From Algoriphagus sp. Y33 (GTDB lineage: Bacteria > Bacteroidota > Bacteroidia > Cytophagales > Cyclobacteriaceae), in assembly GCF_014838715.1 (NCBI RefSeq), contig NZ_CP061947.1, forward strand, positions 3,348,001 to 3,412,000: a DNA stretch of 64,000 nt, in the 5' to 3' direction. Positions 26,992 to 35,072 of the stretch are shown here, piece by piece. The stretch's first letter is position 1. Each line of letters opens with the position of its first letter. The position numbers and the translations under genes are program-made. The notes under the pieces are model-generated. The model saw only the letters and a program-made list of their open reading frames with translations. It was not told the origin of the DNA and did no database searches.

Positions 26992-27550
26992 ATTGCTGTA
27001 TAATAGTATTTAAATCCTGCTCAAAACTCAGCTTCTTTAATCGCTCTATCTTTGAAACCAGATCATTTTCTTCTTTTTTTAATTTACTTAATGCGACCAA
27101 CTTTTGCTGGATTCCCCTTGGAATCATCACAACTTCAAATTCCTCCAATTGCTTTTTACTTATTGAGGGAATCGAAGTCCCTTTAGCGACTCCTTTCAAA
27201 TATTCCTGACTATGCCTCGAGTTAAGAATCAAGGTAACATACTCAGGATCCACCGTTTTCTCCCAAATAGAAATAATCAAAAATGATGTGGAAGCTATCG
27301 CAGGCAAGTTCCGTGATTCATAGACAGCTGCAAAGTTCTTCAATCCTTTTGCTGAAAATAAGATATCTCCAGGCTTCAATACATGTTTCTCCGAAATATC
27401 CTGCCATTGAACGTCTGGGAAAAGCTCGGAGTCAAGCTCGCCATCAGCATTGAAATGCTTAGCTTGCAAGTAAACCAAATCACCTTGAGCCTGGGGTTTT
27501 AGAAAAACACCGGATTTTATGGACGCTATATTTTTGAGTGCTTTTTTCAA
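26984..27550 (-). CDS. Half-size HsdS-like specificity protein (single TRD)
   Basis: A 188-residue protein with one target-recognition domain: FLKPQAQGDLVYLQAKHF, VLKPGDILFSAKG, AIASTSFLII, GTSIPSISKKQLEEFEVVMIP, then IQQKLVALSKLKKEENDLVSK and KIERLKKLS as the conserved helical dimer spacer. This equals half of a normal HsdS. Single-TRD S proteins can dimerise and act as alternative specificity subunits, or compete with the full S subunit. It is the first gene of the operon and overlaps hsdM by 8 bases, so it is unlikely to be a random fragment. Whether it is active as a DNA reader cannot be told from sequence. Confidence 0.8.
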   Translation of the reverse strand: MKKALKNIASIKSGVFLKPQAQGDLVYLQAKHFNADGELDSELFPDVQWQDISEKHVLKPGDILFSAKGLKNFAAVYESRNLPAIASTSFLIISIWEKTVDPEYVTLILNSRHSQEYLKGVAKGTSIPSISKKQLEEFEVVMIPRGIQQKLVALSKLKKEENDLVSKIERLKKLSFEQDLNTIIQQYE

Positions 27551-27995
27551 TTTTATTTCTTAGTACATCAATTACGATTTTACATAGTTAAGGAGAAATT
27601 CTTAAAAAAAACACAAAATGGAAAATTTATTTTTAAGTACGCGTATTACTAAAAAAATGAAATCATAGATCAAAACGAGTATTTGATTAAAACTAAAAAT
27701 CATGGTCAATCGAAGGTTAAAGTCCACTAATACGTCTTATTGATCTGTTTGGTATTCTGCAAATCAAATAGCCCTCATGTTTATCCGGAAAAAAGAACTG
27801 CCTTCATATCCTCCACGGAGGCTATTCTAGAATTAGTTGCTATCAGCTCCTTGATCACTAGATCCAGGTCACCAGCTGTTTCTTTGGTGAGTTTCATTTT
27901 TCTCCTATAAGAATTGATCTATCCTAGTTTATATTTCAGGACAGTGAGCAAACAATTAATTTACTTCAAAAATCCTGTATAATATAAGCCGAAAG
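27551..27995. other. Gap upstream of the hsd/CBASS operon
   Basis: No supported gene. It must hold the promoter for the minus-strand half-hsdS/hsdM/CBASS operon, near 27551-27620, but no clean -33/-7 pair stands out. Around 27780-27900 the minus strand has a short frame starting MKLTKETAGDLDLVIKEL, possibly a remnant of a small coiled-coil protein. The rest is AT-rich. Confidence 0.35.
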
Positions 27996-28439
27996 CTACT
28001 TCTTCGCTTCTGAATACTTTGCTCGGCCTACTAAGGGTTTGGAAATGATGAAATCAACAGAATCACCACTTTTATAACTGGATGCCTTACATGAAAAACA
28101 TAAAAACGATATGACTTCACCTGATTCCGTTAATGCACTCACATTATACGCATCTTCTCTATAATGGGTAAATGAAGACATCATACTAGGATGATCAGAA
28201 AACATTGACGGCGGTCCCACCCATTCACCCTCAGAAAAAGAAAATCCAACTACAGTTCCTTTTGCTTTGTAAGAATTACCCAGTAATTCATTTGTAATAA
28301 TTAAAACTAGAACAATAATAGGGAATAGGATGAAAACCCTAAAAAACCACACATTTAATGACCTGGTTTCTGAATCAATCAATGCGATTTCCCTGTCTCT
28401 TCTATGCTCCCAATCAGAATAACCATTTAAGTTCCTCAT
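27996..28439 (-). CDS. Hypothetical single-pass membrane protein
   Basis: A 147-residue protein. The cytosolic N-terminus is charged (SDWEHRRDREIALIDSE), then one transmembrane helix at about residues 31-51 (WFFRVFILFPIIVLVLIITN), then an outer domain of about 95 residues with two cysteines (LCFSC). The outer part has beta-like strands (KAKGTVVGFSF, NVSALTESGEVISFLCF). No known family recognised. It stands alone between the hsd operon and small plus-strand genes. It could be cargo of the mobile element; function unknown. Confidence 0.55.
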   Translation of the reverse strand: MRNLNGYSDWEHRRDREIALIDSETRSLNVWFFRVFILFPIIVLVLIITNELLGNSYKAKGTVVGFSFSEGEWVGPPSMFSDHPSMMSSFTHYREDAYNVSALTESGEVISFLCFSCKASSYKSGDSVDFIISKPLVGRAKYSEAKK

Positions 28440-28745
28440 TACTAATTATCTATGACCATTTAAATATAAGATAGTTTTTGAGAAGTGACCGTTAACACTT
28501 TACTAATTCAACAAACTCAGTCTCAAATTCCGGGATGACTTGGTCGGGGAAATTTATTACCTTTTTAAATTAACCGCCAAGATAAAAGAGGCCTTGCCTC
28601 GAAGATTATGGCGAACACACAGCCCTTCCCTTATTTTTCAAAACCACTGAGACAGTTTGGTTCAAAAAGAATTTAAAACAAGGCAGAACCAAAATATTAA
28701 CTCAAAGTCATTCGATATTGCGATAAGAATCATTTCAAAAATCGC

Positions 28746-28994
28746 ATGTACAACTGGGCAGAAATATGTAGTGAATTAAAAGGGATAGAGAAGCGTGTGG
28801 AAATAAAAGTAAGCTTGATTATAAGCACAAATCCAGATCCATTCCCTTTTGATCGCCTTAAAAAGGCGCATGAAATTGCATCTCTTTCCAGAGCAATCCG
28901 AGGATTTATTGAGCAGGATAATGAAAAGGATGGTTCTATTCTCCTACAAATGCTTCTGGAAAAGGGAGTAAAACTAAAGTCGGTGAGGGAATAG
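28746..28994 (+). CDS. Small hypothetical protein
   Basis: An 82-residue soluble, charged, mostly helical protein (RVEIKVSLIISTNPDPFPFD, LKKAHEIASLSRAIRGFIEQD, LLQMLLEKGVKLKSVRE). No motif recognised. It lies 118 bases before the DUF3892-like gene on the same strand, so the two may be co-transcribed. Small genes like these are common in cargo regions of Bacteroidota ICEs. The call rests on a clean frame and ordinary amino-acid composition. Confidence 0.5.
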   Translation: MYNWAEICSELKGIEKRVEIKVSLIISTNPDPFPFDRLKKAHEIASLSRAIRGFIEQDNEKDGSILLQMLLEKGVKLKSVRE

Positions 28995-29112
28995 AGCGAA
29001 AAAAATCATATAACCGTTTGCACTCCGACTAGAGAATAAATCAGCATTTGGTAGACGAACTAATACTTCCTCTATATTATTTGACATATTTGTACGAGAA
29101 TAGATCAAACAC

Positions 29113-29412
29113 ATGAGAAAATTAATCGTCCATTTTATACAAAAGGATTCCAAGAGTAAAGATTCAATTCTTATCCTAAAGATCGGAGGAGTTAACAATA
29201 CTGGTCAGCGATGGGCGATCAGCACCAAAGAGGCTATCGAAGGGATACGTTCCGGAAGTTGGGAGTTGTTTGTTTTAGCAAACACCAATGAAATCCCGGT
29301 GCGAATCAAAGAGACCGAAAACACACCTCCGATATTATTTGCCCAGGGAGACGGTTACCTCCACAACATACTGGAAGATCTACCGGAAATCAATTGGGAG
29401 GAAATTCTTTAA
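29113..29412 (+). CDS. DUF3892-like small protein
   Basis: A 99-residue protein reading MRKLIVHFIQKD ... ILILKIGGVN, RWAISTKEAIEGIRSGSWELFV, then VRIKETENTPPILFAQGDGYLHNILEDLPEI. The order of two short strands, an alpha helix with I..G, and a final L..LPE matches DUF3892, a small domain found in mobile and plasmid contexts with no known function. No signal peptide. A start at the ATG at 29113 gives a normal length. It is probably ICE cargo; convergent with the fic gene downstream. Confidence 0.6.
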   Translation: MRKLIVHFIQKDSKSKDSILILKIGGVNNTGQRWAISTKEAIEGIRSGSWELFVLANTNEIPVRIKETENTPPILFAQGDGYLHNILEDLPEINWEEIL

Positions 29413-29555
29413 TCTGATAATCCGAAATAATGCCAGATTCCATATTTCCTTACCTAACCATAGGTAATACAGAGTACAGGATAAGAAAGAGGCATTGCCG
29501 CAAATAGTATCCGAATAGGTGCAATTGGATGTAGCTATCAATAGTTACTGGGCAC

Positions 29556-31034
29556 TTAGCCAATAATTCTTAATTTTCCCTCTGTATGTTCCAAAAAGGC
29601 ATTGCTTTGTTCCAACAGTGCCTGCATTTTGTCCATGTCTTCGCTTACAATCGTGGCGCTAAATTCATGGGTGCGGGAAAGCATTCGAATATAGGGCTTA
29701 GGATCATTTTGTCTGGTTAATTTTCTTAAGGCTCCCAAATAATCCTCCCTATATACTGTTGGTATTATTATTTTGGATTGCATTGCTTTTGTTAGCTCAG
29801 CATTCATCATTACCCTGGCCACACGCCCGTTTCCATCCAAAAACGGATGAATTTCGCTGATAACGAACATAATATAGGCTGCCTTCGCAAATGGGTGCTT
29901 GAGTGCTTGGTAAAAGTCAAAACTTTTGATCAGCGTTCCCCTTACAAGTGAAGAATCAACAAATTCAGTTTGACCGGCATAATTATTAATATGCTTAAAA
30001 CTTCCGGGATTCTTATCTGCCCTAGCTGATAACAATAGCTGGTGTCTATAACTCAATATGGTAAGTAATTCCTCAGGTGAATTGGGAGTAGTACTCATTT
30101 CGCTTTTATTTGAGACAATCTTGTAGGTCCCCAAAACGTCATGCGAATCTTCATTTCTCTTTAAAAGTGGTTGTTGGGTCTGGATAATTTGCTTTGCTTC
30201 CGCAACTTCGAAAACGGTACCCTCGATGTAATTAGAAAAATAACTTTCAAAAAACGCAAAATTCCTGTACGACTTGTTACTGAGGTTTTGCTCTTCCCTG
30301 TATTTGAATTCCTGTTGAACCAATTCCTGAAACAACATTTCGAATAAACTAATCCTGGCAGGATCATAGGGATTACCAAATGCACGTGCGGCAGCTACCG
30401 GAGATTTTAATATAGTTGCCGGATGCGTTGTCAGTAGTGCACTGATTATCTTGTTTAGTTTATCAAACTCGGTTTGCATATTTAATTCCTTCGCTAGGAT
30501 CCTAGCCCGGTCTCTTATTTTATTCAGCTCCTGTTCTCCATTTACCCTTATAATTTGTTCCAGGCGATCTTCTATTTCAGGAAATGTCAACGTTTTTGAA
30601 TCAGGCCCCGGTCTTCTTGAGACCTGTAGATTCTCCAAAAATACCCGTTCACGTTGGGAAGCATACAACTCCCCAGATAATGGGTTGTCTCCTTCTATTG
30701 GCCCGTTACCTTTCAAAAAGTGGATCATTATGCCCGGCAATTCAATTTTCTTGGTGTATTTATACGTCAGAAATATCTGACCTGCATTCGTAGGCTTAAA
30801 TTCCAGCGCAGAACGATGGCTTAATACTGCTCCTGGATATAATTTCCCAAGAACAGAAAACAGATTTCTTCTTATGATAGCTGCTGGACTATCCTCGAAA
30901 TTAGCTGAATATAATCTAGGTGCAATTTTTCTGATTTTACCTTCTTTTTCCAGTTTTGAAACAAATCTGGAGATGGTTGGATCAGAGGAGCTATATATAA
31001 TTTCCTGTAAGTGGATTGGGATGTTTTTTTCCAT
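29556..31034 (-). CDS. Fic-family AMPylase fused to an N-terminal winged-helix (AbiEi-like) domain
   Basis: A 492-residue protein. The N-terminus (1-140) is a winged helix, DPTISRFVSKLEKEGKIRKIAPRLY, followed by an AbiEi-antitoxin-like fold (GAVLSHRSALEF, IFLTYKY). The C-terminal part holds a Fic domain with an intact HPFLDGNGRVAR motif (H396-R407), giving nucleotidyl (AMP) transfer to protein hydroxyls. The self-inhibitory motif SNYIEG (S267, E271-G272) precedes the Fic core, making it a class II Fic. Upstream lie five direct repeats, one covering the start codon, which suggests self-repression by the winged helix. It could act as a stand-alone toxin-antitoxin-like module. Confidence 0.88.
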   Translation of the reverse strand: MEKNIPIHLQEIIYSSSDPTISRFVSKLEKEGKIRKIAPRLYSANFEDSPAAIIRRNLFSVLGKLYPGAVLSHRSALEFKPTNAGQIFLTYKYTKKIELPGIMIHFLKGNGPIEGDNPLSGELYASQRERVFLENLQVSRRPGPDSKTLTFPEIEDRLEQIIRVNGEQELNKIRDRARILAKELNMQTEFDKLNKIISALLTTHPATILKSPVAAARAFGNPYDPARISLFEMLFQELVQQEFKYREEQNLSNKSYRNFAFFESYFSNYIEGTVFEVAEAKQIIQTQQPLLKRNEDSHDVLGTYKIVSNKSEMSTTPNSPEELLTILSYRHQLLLSARADKNPGSFKHINNYAGQTEFVDSSLVRGTLIKSFDFYQALKHPFAKAAYIMFVISEIHPFLDGNGRVARVMMNAELTKAMQSKIIIPTVYREDYLGALRKLTRQNDPKPYIRMLSRTHEFSATIVSEDMDKMQALLEQSNAFLEHTEGKLRIIG

Positions 31035-31217
31035 TATAAATCAGGTTGAAGCTCAATTTTATAAATATTTTCCATTATAAATAACTAACAGACAAATATT
31101 TTCTATTATAAGGAAAATTATCCTTGCAAGTTTTTTCCAATACATGAGCGATTTTAACTAAAAATGTTAAATATTTTCAGTTATAAAGCTTCAAAATGAG
31201 AATATTTTCCAATATAG
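31024..31217. repeat. Five direct repeats (AATATTTTCCATTATAAA family) in the fic promoter
   Basis: Plus-strand copies: 31024-31041 (TTTTTTCCATTATAAAT, covering the fic start codon), 31064-31082 (AATATTTTCCATTATAAAT), 31095-31111 (AATATTTTCTATTATAA), 31170-31187 (AATATTTTCAGTTATAAA) and 31201-31217 (AATATTTTCCAATATAG). Starts of copies 2-3 and of copies 4-5 are 31 bases apart, close to three helical turns, so the same DNA face would be used. The likely ligand is the winged-helix domain of the Fic protein. Binding is inference. Confidence 0.75.
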
Positions 31218-31553
31218 ATAGATCATCCCAGCTTGAACTTCTAAGTACTTACCTAAGAAAACCATCATAAGTTTCCACCACTAAACAATTCCAACCAATC
31301 TAAAAAAACATCTTTCGGTAAACTACTGAAAAGACAAACACCGGTAATTCTTCACTAACTCTTGCTTCCCTGGCCACATTGAATTTTTCAATTCAGTAAG
31401 TCACGTGGCCATTGGTAGCATATGTTTTCATCTTTTACCCTTCGAAAGATCCACCAACTGCTCAATAGCTTCAGTTTTAAATACGGATCTTTTATAGACC
31501 AAACCCTTTTCAGTATCCAGTCATGACAAAAAAAGGGGATAGCTCCCCTTTCT
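31218..31553. other. Gap between fic repeats and the ardC-like gene
   Basis: 336 bases with no supported gene. The minus-strand 60-codon frame at 31388-31570 overlaps the ardC-like stop region and has unlikely composition. I see no hairpin terminator for the ardC-like gene, only AT-rich sequence. Confidence 0.3.
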
Positions 31554-32537
31554 CTAGAATGGACACTCATTGAGAATATAATCGACTGCTTTCTGCGCTT
31601 TGCTGGCTGCGTCTATTAGTAGATGTTTGTCGTTCCGAAGTTCCTTTAACCAGCTTTGGATATACGCTGCTGAGTTTTCCAGCAGATTTTCATCCAATAT
31701 CCCTGTGTAGTTATTTAGGTAACCTGCACCCATTTCCGCCAAAAGTTCTTCCCTTGCATACCCGGAATCATAAAATGAATGTGGTTTTGTGATCTCTGTC
31801 CTATTAAGTCTCGAAGAATGCCCTGTCGCATGGCAAAGCTCATGGTAAAGCACTCCAAAATAGGCTTCGCTCGATGGAAACAATTTCCTTTCCGGCATGG
31901 TAATTTGATCAAGATCCGTTCTGTAATATGCCATGGAACCTTGATGAATCAACTCGGGAGGTCTTACCATTTCTGCATAAATTTTCTGGCAGGCCCCATT
32001 TACCGGTATCTGGGTGTTAGGTGATGCCTCTGGAAACTCCCAATCTATCCCTTCGATCTGTTCTATAGGAAAGACCTTGAATTCTCTGAGAAATCCGGAT
32101 CTACCCACCTGTTTAAGATCATAGAAGTCCAGTTTGCTCTCGGGAATCGTCTTCCCTGTCTTTTTGTCCCTGAAGACAAAGTTCCAGTAGCAGATGGGAA
32201 GAGCCTTTGCACCCTTCTTTATTTTACCTCCCAATGAATTGGCCTGTTTGAAAGTCAGGTAATACGGATACTGATGTCCACAGGATAATAACAGCCAGAG
32301 ATTAATCCCTTTATAAGGTTTCTTGGTGAGGTAATTGGAAGGCAATCCCATCTCATGCCAAGGTTGCTTCCAGGGAATCACTCCCTGTTCCAGTTTCTCG
32401 ATAATCAGATCGGTAAACTTCTGATAGATATCCGATGATCCTTTTGCCTGTCTTGAGATTACAGCCTTACTTGAATAGGCTTCCTGGCCCTTCCTTATAG
32501 GAGTCTCACTTACTGATCTTTTTGCTTCAGTCTTCAT
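31554..32537 (-). CDS. ArdC-like antirestriction protein with zincin domain
   Basis: A 327-residue protein of the ArdC type. The N-terminal ssDNA-binding domain has SSDIYQKFTDLIIEKLEQG, then IPWKQPWHEMG and KPYKGINLWLLL. The C-terminal metallopeptidase-like domain carries YHELCHATGHSSRLNR (HExxH). ArdC proteins protect incoming DNA from restriction during conjugation; that fits an ICE carrying its own type I system. I chose the ATG at 32535-32537. A GTG 42 bases upstream would extend it, but it lies in a leader segment that is also found, non-coding, upstream of the radC-like gene. Confidence 0.9.
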   Translation of the reverse strand: MKTEAKRSVSETPIRKGQEAYSSKAVISRQAKGSSDIYQKFTDLIIEKLEQGVIPWKQPWHEMGLPSNYLTKKPYKGINLWLLLSCGHQYPYYLTFKQANSLGGKIKKGAKALPICYWNFVFRDKKTGKTIPESKLDFYDLKQVGRSGFLREFKVFPIEQIEGIDWEFPEASPNTQIPVNGACQKIYAEMVRPPELIHQGSMAYYRTDLDQITMPERKLFPSSEAYFGVLYHELCHATGHSSRLNRTEITKPHSFYDSGYAREELLAEMGAGYLNNYTGILDENLLENSAAYIQSWLKELRNDKHLLIDAASKAQKAVDYILNECPF

Positions 32538-32695
32538 AGCTATTGTGTTTTGGTTTGACAAATACTTATGAAGCTGCACCAGCCTGTGCCGGGCACTAAG
32601 TGCAAGAGGAATCGGAATAAACCAGCAGGGGCGAAAGCATGGGATTTATGCCGAAGTCTCTTGCCTCGTGTGACCGGTTCTGGCTAAATTGGCTG
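32538..32695 (-). promoter_or_regulatory. Structured leader upstream of ardC-like gene, related to the radC leader
   Basis: Similar in order and words to the leader at 33422-33560: TTATGAAGCTGCACCAG against TTATGAAGCTTCATCAG, then GGAATAAA, then TTTATGCCGAAG against TTTATGCCGGAAG. The hairpin arm GCAAGAG (32602-32608) pairs with CTCTTGC (32658-32664), while the radC leader makes its stem with different bases. Covarying stems at the same place point to a conserved structure, either RNA (5' leader on the minus strand) or DNA. Confidence 0.6.
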
Positions 32696-32950
32696 AAGAA
32701 GGAATAGAAAAAATTAAAGTTTTACTGTAGGCTCACACAATACCCCTAAAGAACCATTACACTAAAGAACCCTCAAAATTGCATTTGAAAAACTTGCTCT
32801 ATATGACTTACTGATTTGAAATAGGTCAACTTATTGAAATCACAATCACATTTTTATCGTATCTAAAAGCAAAAATGACTTTGAATAAAAACATACGTAC
32901 TGATCGAAAATGAAAAACGGAGTTGAATTCAGAAAAATAAAAAAGGAAGC

Positions 32951-33421
32951 CTAAAGCTCCCCCTCATCGGCAAATGAATAATATCCTTCTGCAGTCATGA
33001 TTACATGATCCAGTACCGGAATATCTAGGATTCTTCCAGCTTCTTTTACTCGCTGTGTCAATCTTTTATCCTGTTCTGAGGGAAGTAGATTTCCGCTCGG
33101 ATGATTATGAGCCAAGATAACAGAACTGGAATTTGATTTGATAGCAGCTGCATAGACTAGTTTTACATCTACAATAGTTCCTGCTGTTCCTCCAGAACTG
33201 ATAGTTACGATACCAAGAACCCTGTTTGCCCTAGACAGCAGCATCACTTTAAAATCCTCAACAAACTCTATCCTGTCCTGATCCCAGGCTTTGGCAAAAA
33301 CCTCATACACCTGTCTTGAGCTTTCTACTCTTGGACGAAGTGAAGCTTTTACTTTTGCGCTGTAGCTCAGTTTGATCTCAGCTACTTCAAACAAATCAAT
33401 TTTTCTTTCTTGGGTCTTCAT
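32951..33421 (-). CDS. RadC-family JAB-domain protein
   Basis: A 156-residue protein consisting of the RadC C-terminal JAB/MPN metalloprotease-like domain. The metal motif is ILAHNHPSGNLLPSEQD (HxHPSG...D), preceded by GIVTISSGGTAGTIVDVKLVYAAAI. The N-terminal HhH domain of housekeeping RadC is absent, which is typical for copies on ICEs and phages. Molecular function is not settled; it is often next to antirestriction or transfer genes. It shares a leader with the ardC-like gene downstream, suggesting both are expressed during transfer. Confidence 0.9.
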   Translation of the reverse strand: MKTQERKIDLFEVAEIKLSYSAKVKASLRPRVESSRQVYEVFAKAWDQDRIEFVEDFKVMLLSRANRVLGIVTISSGGTAGTIVDVKLVYAAAIKSNSSSVILAHNHPSGNLLPSEQDKRLTQRVKEAGRILDIPVLDHVIMTAEGYYSFADEGEL

Positions 33422-33560
33422 AATCTTTTTCGTTTTTGTGGAACAATGAATTATGAAGCTTCATCAGGCCGTGGGCGACAAAGACCGGAAGGCAAAGGAA
33501 TAAAAAGCGCAGCGCAGCAAGCGGCTTTATGCCGGAAGCTTTCGGTCGCCCAGAGCCCAG
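33422..33560 (-). promoter_or_regulatory. Structured leader upstream of radC-like gene
   Basis: Second copy of the leader described at 32538-32695. GGGC (33473-33476) and GACCGGAAG (33483-33491) pair with CTTTCGGTC (33539-33547) and GCCC (33548-33551), leaving an internal bulge. The shared words TTATGAAGCT, GGAATAAA and TTTATGCCGG are in the same order as in the ardC leader. Only the loop-side words are conserved in sequence; the stems differ. Confidence 0.6.
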
Positions 33561-33825
33561 AGGACTAACTTGGTGAGGAATTCAGGGGCCAAAACTCTCA
33601 TTTTTTTTTGCTATCAAATTCCCTAGAATAAATCCCAAATAACCATCTAGATATATATGCATACCACTAAGGCAAGATGTCAGTAAATACATACTCCCCA
33701 ACCTAAAAATACTTTCATTTTTTTTGGTAGCTACCACAACGGTGTAAAAAACAGGGATTTATCATACCCACATTTGCTTCTGTCAGCGAGACAAAACAAG
33801 GACGCTGACTTAAAACAGTCGCACT
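33561..33825. other. Divergent promoter region before the tra operon
   Basis: The 265 bases before the first plus-strand transfer gene. It contains a T-run near 33600, the sequence TATATATGC near 33653, and otherwise no clear motif. Promoters for both the radC leader (minus) and the tra operon (plus) should lie here. A minus-strand frame at 33715-34026 is a shadow of the first tra-side gene. Confidence 0.3.
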
Positions 33826-34272
33826 ATGTTGGAAGCAATTACCTGGAACACATACTTCAGCACCTTGGCAGTAGGCATAGCGGCTTACTATATAACCATA
33901 CTGGTAGCATACTACCCAAAAGAATTTCGCAGCCTGCTTTCCGGCAGGATAAATAAGATCAGTCAGAACCGTCAACAGGAAGAGGAGCAGGACCACAGGA
34001 GGACTGATGGAAAGCCTACTGATCATTTTGAAGAGTTGGAAACAACAGTTGCGGAATTAAGCGGCATCCTCGGGAAGGCGGGACAAAAAAGGACAAGCAA
34101 GGAAACATTGCTATTGCAGCTGATCCAGATGCTGTCAAACCACACCGGGCTTCGGGAGCCCGCCTACCGGGTTGCCGTTATCAATTTCATTTTAGAAAAC
34201 GCTGAAAAGCAGTGCAGGATTTCCTTCAGCGAAACAGAACTCGAAGAAGCTTGGGCTGCTCATTCTCCTTAA
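33826..34272 (+). CDS. Hypothetical membrane-anchored protein at head of tra operon
   Basis: A 148-residue protein with one N-terminal transmembrane segment (about 8-28, YFSTLAVGIAAYYITILVAYY), a charged linker rich in Q/E/R (QNRQQEEEQDHRR), and a helical domain (LLLQLIQMLSNHTGL, VAVINFILENAEKQC). It is the first gene of the tra operon, 64 bases before traE. It probably belongs to the transfer apparatus, but I do not recognise a named Tra family. Confidence 0.65.
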   Translation: MLEAITWNTYFSTLAVGIAAYYITILVAYYPKEFRSLLSGRINKISQNRQQEEEQDHRRTDGKPTDHFEELETTVAELSGILGKAGQKRTSKETLLLQLIQMLSNHTGLREPAYRVAVINFILENAEKQCRISFSETELEEAWAAHSP

Positions 34273-34336
34273 TCCCAATCAAGCATAACCCTCCCAAAAC
34301 TTTACAGCATCACAACAACCACTAAATAAAGCAAAT

Positions 34337-34666
34337 ATGAAAAAGAACCAGCAACTCCTTACCTCATCCAAGTCAAGAGCAGGCTTGTCTGCCCTACTGC
34401 TAGTTTTTTCTACACTGACTGCAAAAGCCCAGGATGGTCTTGCAGGAATCAACGAAGCCAACCGACAGGTGCGAAGCTACTTTGATGCAGGCACAAGTCT
34501 GATGTATGCCATCGGCGCTATTCTGGGATTGATAGGCGCAGTAAAAGTTTACCAAAAATGGAATGCAGGCGACCCGGACACCGGAAAAGTTGCCGCTGCC
34601 TGGTTTGGAAGCTGCGTGTTTCTCGTGGTAGTCGCCACAGTCATCAAATCCTTCTTCGGGGTATAA
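34337..34666 (+). CDS. traE: Conjugative transposon protein TraE (DUF4134)
   Basis: A 109-residue small membrane protein of the DUF4134/TraE family. A signal-like N-terminus ends in TAKAQ. It then reads GLAGINEANRQVRSYFDAG and two hydrophobic helices (LMYAIGAILGLIGAVKVY and WFGSCVFLVVVATVIKSFF) separated by KWNAGDPDTGK. The DPDTGK turn is typical of the family. VirB2/pilin-like topology suggests a pilus or channel subunit of the type IV secretion system. It is immediately followed by traF and traG. Confidence 0.92.
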   Translation: MKKNQQLLTSSKSRAGLSALLLVFSTLTAKAQDGLAGINEANRQVRSYFDAGTSLMYAIGAILGLIGAVKVYQKWNAGDPDTGKVAAAWFGSCVFLVVVATVIKSFFGV

Positions 34667-34683
34667 TCAAAACTTACACACCC

Positions 34684-35010
34684 ATGGGAACTAGCATCTA
34701 TAAAATCAATAAAGGCATCAATAAGTCCATCGAATTCAAAGGATTAAAAGCCCAGTACATCTGGTATCTCGGTGCCTGTGTGCTTGCACTACTTGTCAGC
34801 TTCGCCATCCTCTTTATTCTTGGGGTAAATCCTTTTATCTGTCTGATCATTATCGCAATCTCAGGATCAGTTTTAGTCGTCAAGGTCTATCAACTCAGCC
34901 ATAAATATGGGGAATACGGCATGATGAAAAAGCTTGCCCACCGTCAGATCCCACATGCCATCCGCATTAAATCAAGAGGGATCTATCGGAAACCCAAAAC
35001 TAAAAAATAG
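34684..35010 (+). CDS. traF: Conjugative transposon protein TraF (DUF4133)
   Basis: A 108-residue membrane protein. INKGINKSIEFKGLKAQYIW is followed by two transmembrane helices (YLGACVLALLVSFAILFIL and FICLIIIAISGSVLVVKVY) and a basic tail (RIKSRGIYRKPKTKK). The pattern matches DUF4133/TraF, the VirB3-like partner of TraG in Bacteroides transposons. The start is the ATG at 34684; a longer frame upstream overlaps traE out of frame and is rejected. It precedes traG by 62 bases. Confidence 0.92.
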   Translation: MGTSIYKINKGINKSIEFKGLKAQYIWYLGACVLALLVSFAILFILGVNPFICLIIIAISGSVLVVKVYQLSHKYGEYGMMKKLAHRQIPHAIRIKSRGIYRKPKTKK

Positions 35011-35072
35011 CCCATATACGCTAGTCAAACCCACAAAAACCCTCATTCCCAAAGAGAAAATAAAACCAATCC

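Noticed and set aside
27780..27900. A short minus-strand frame starting MKLTKETAGDLD.
   Set aside because: Under 40 codons, no neighbours or motif to support it; listed only in the gap description.
33715..34026. A 103-codon minus-strand frame at the head of the tra operon.
   Set aside because: It is antisense to the first transfer-operon gene, whose protein shows a sensible membrane anchor and helical domain.
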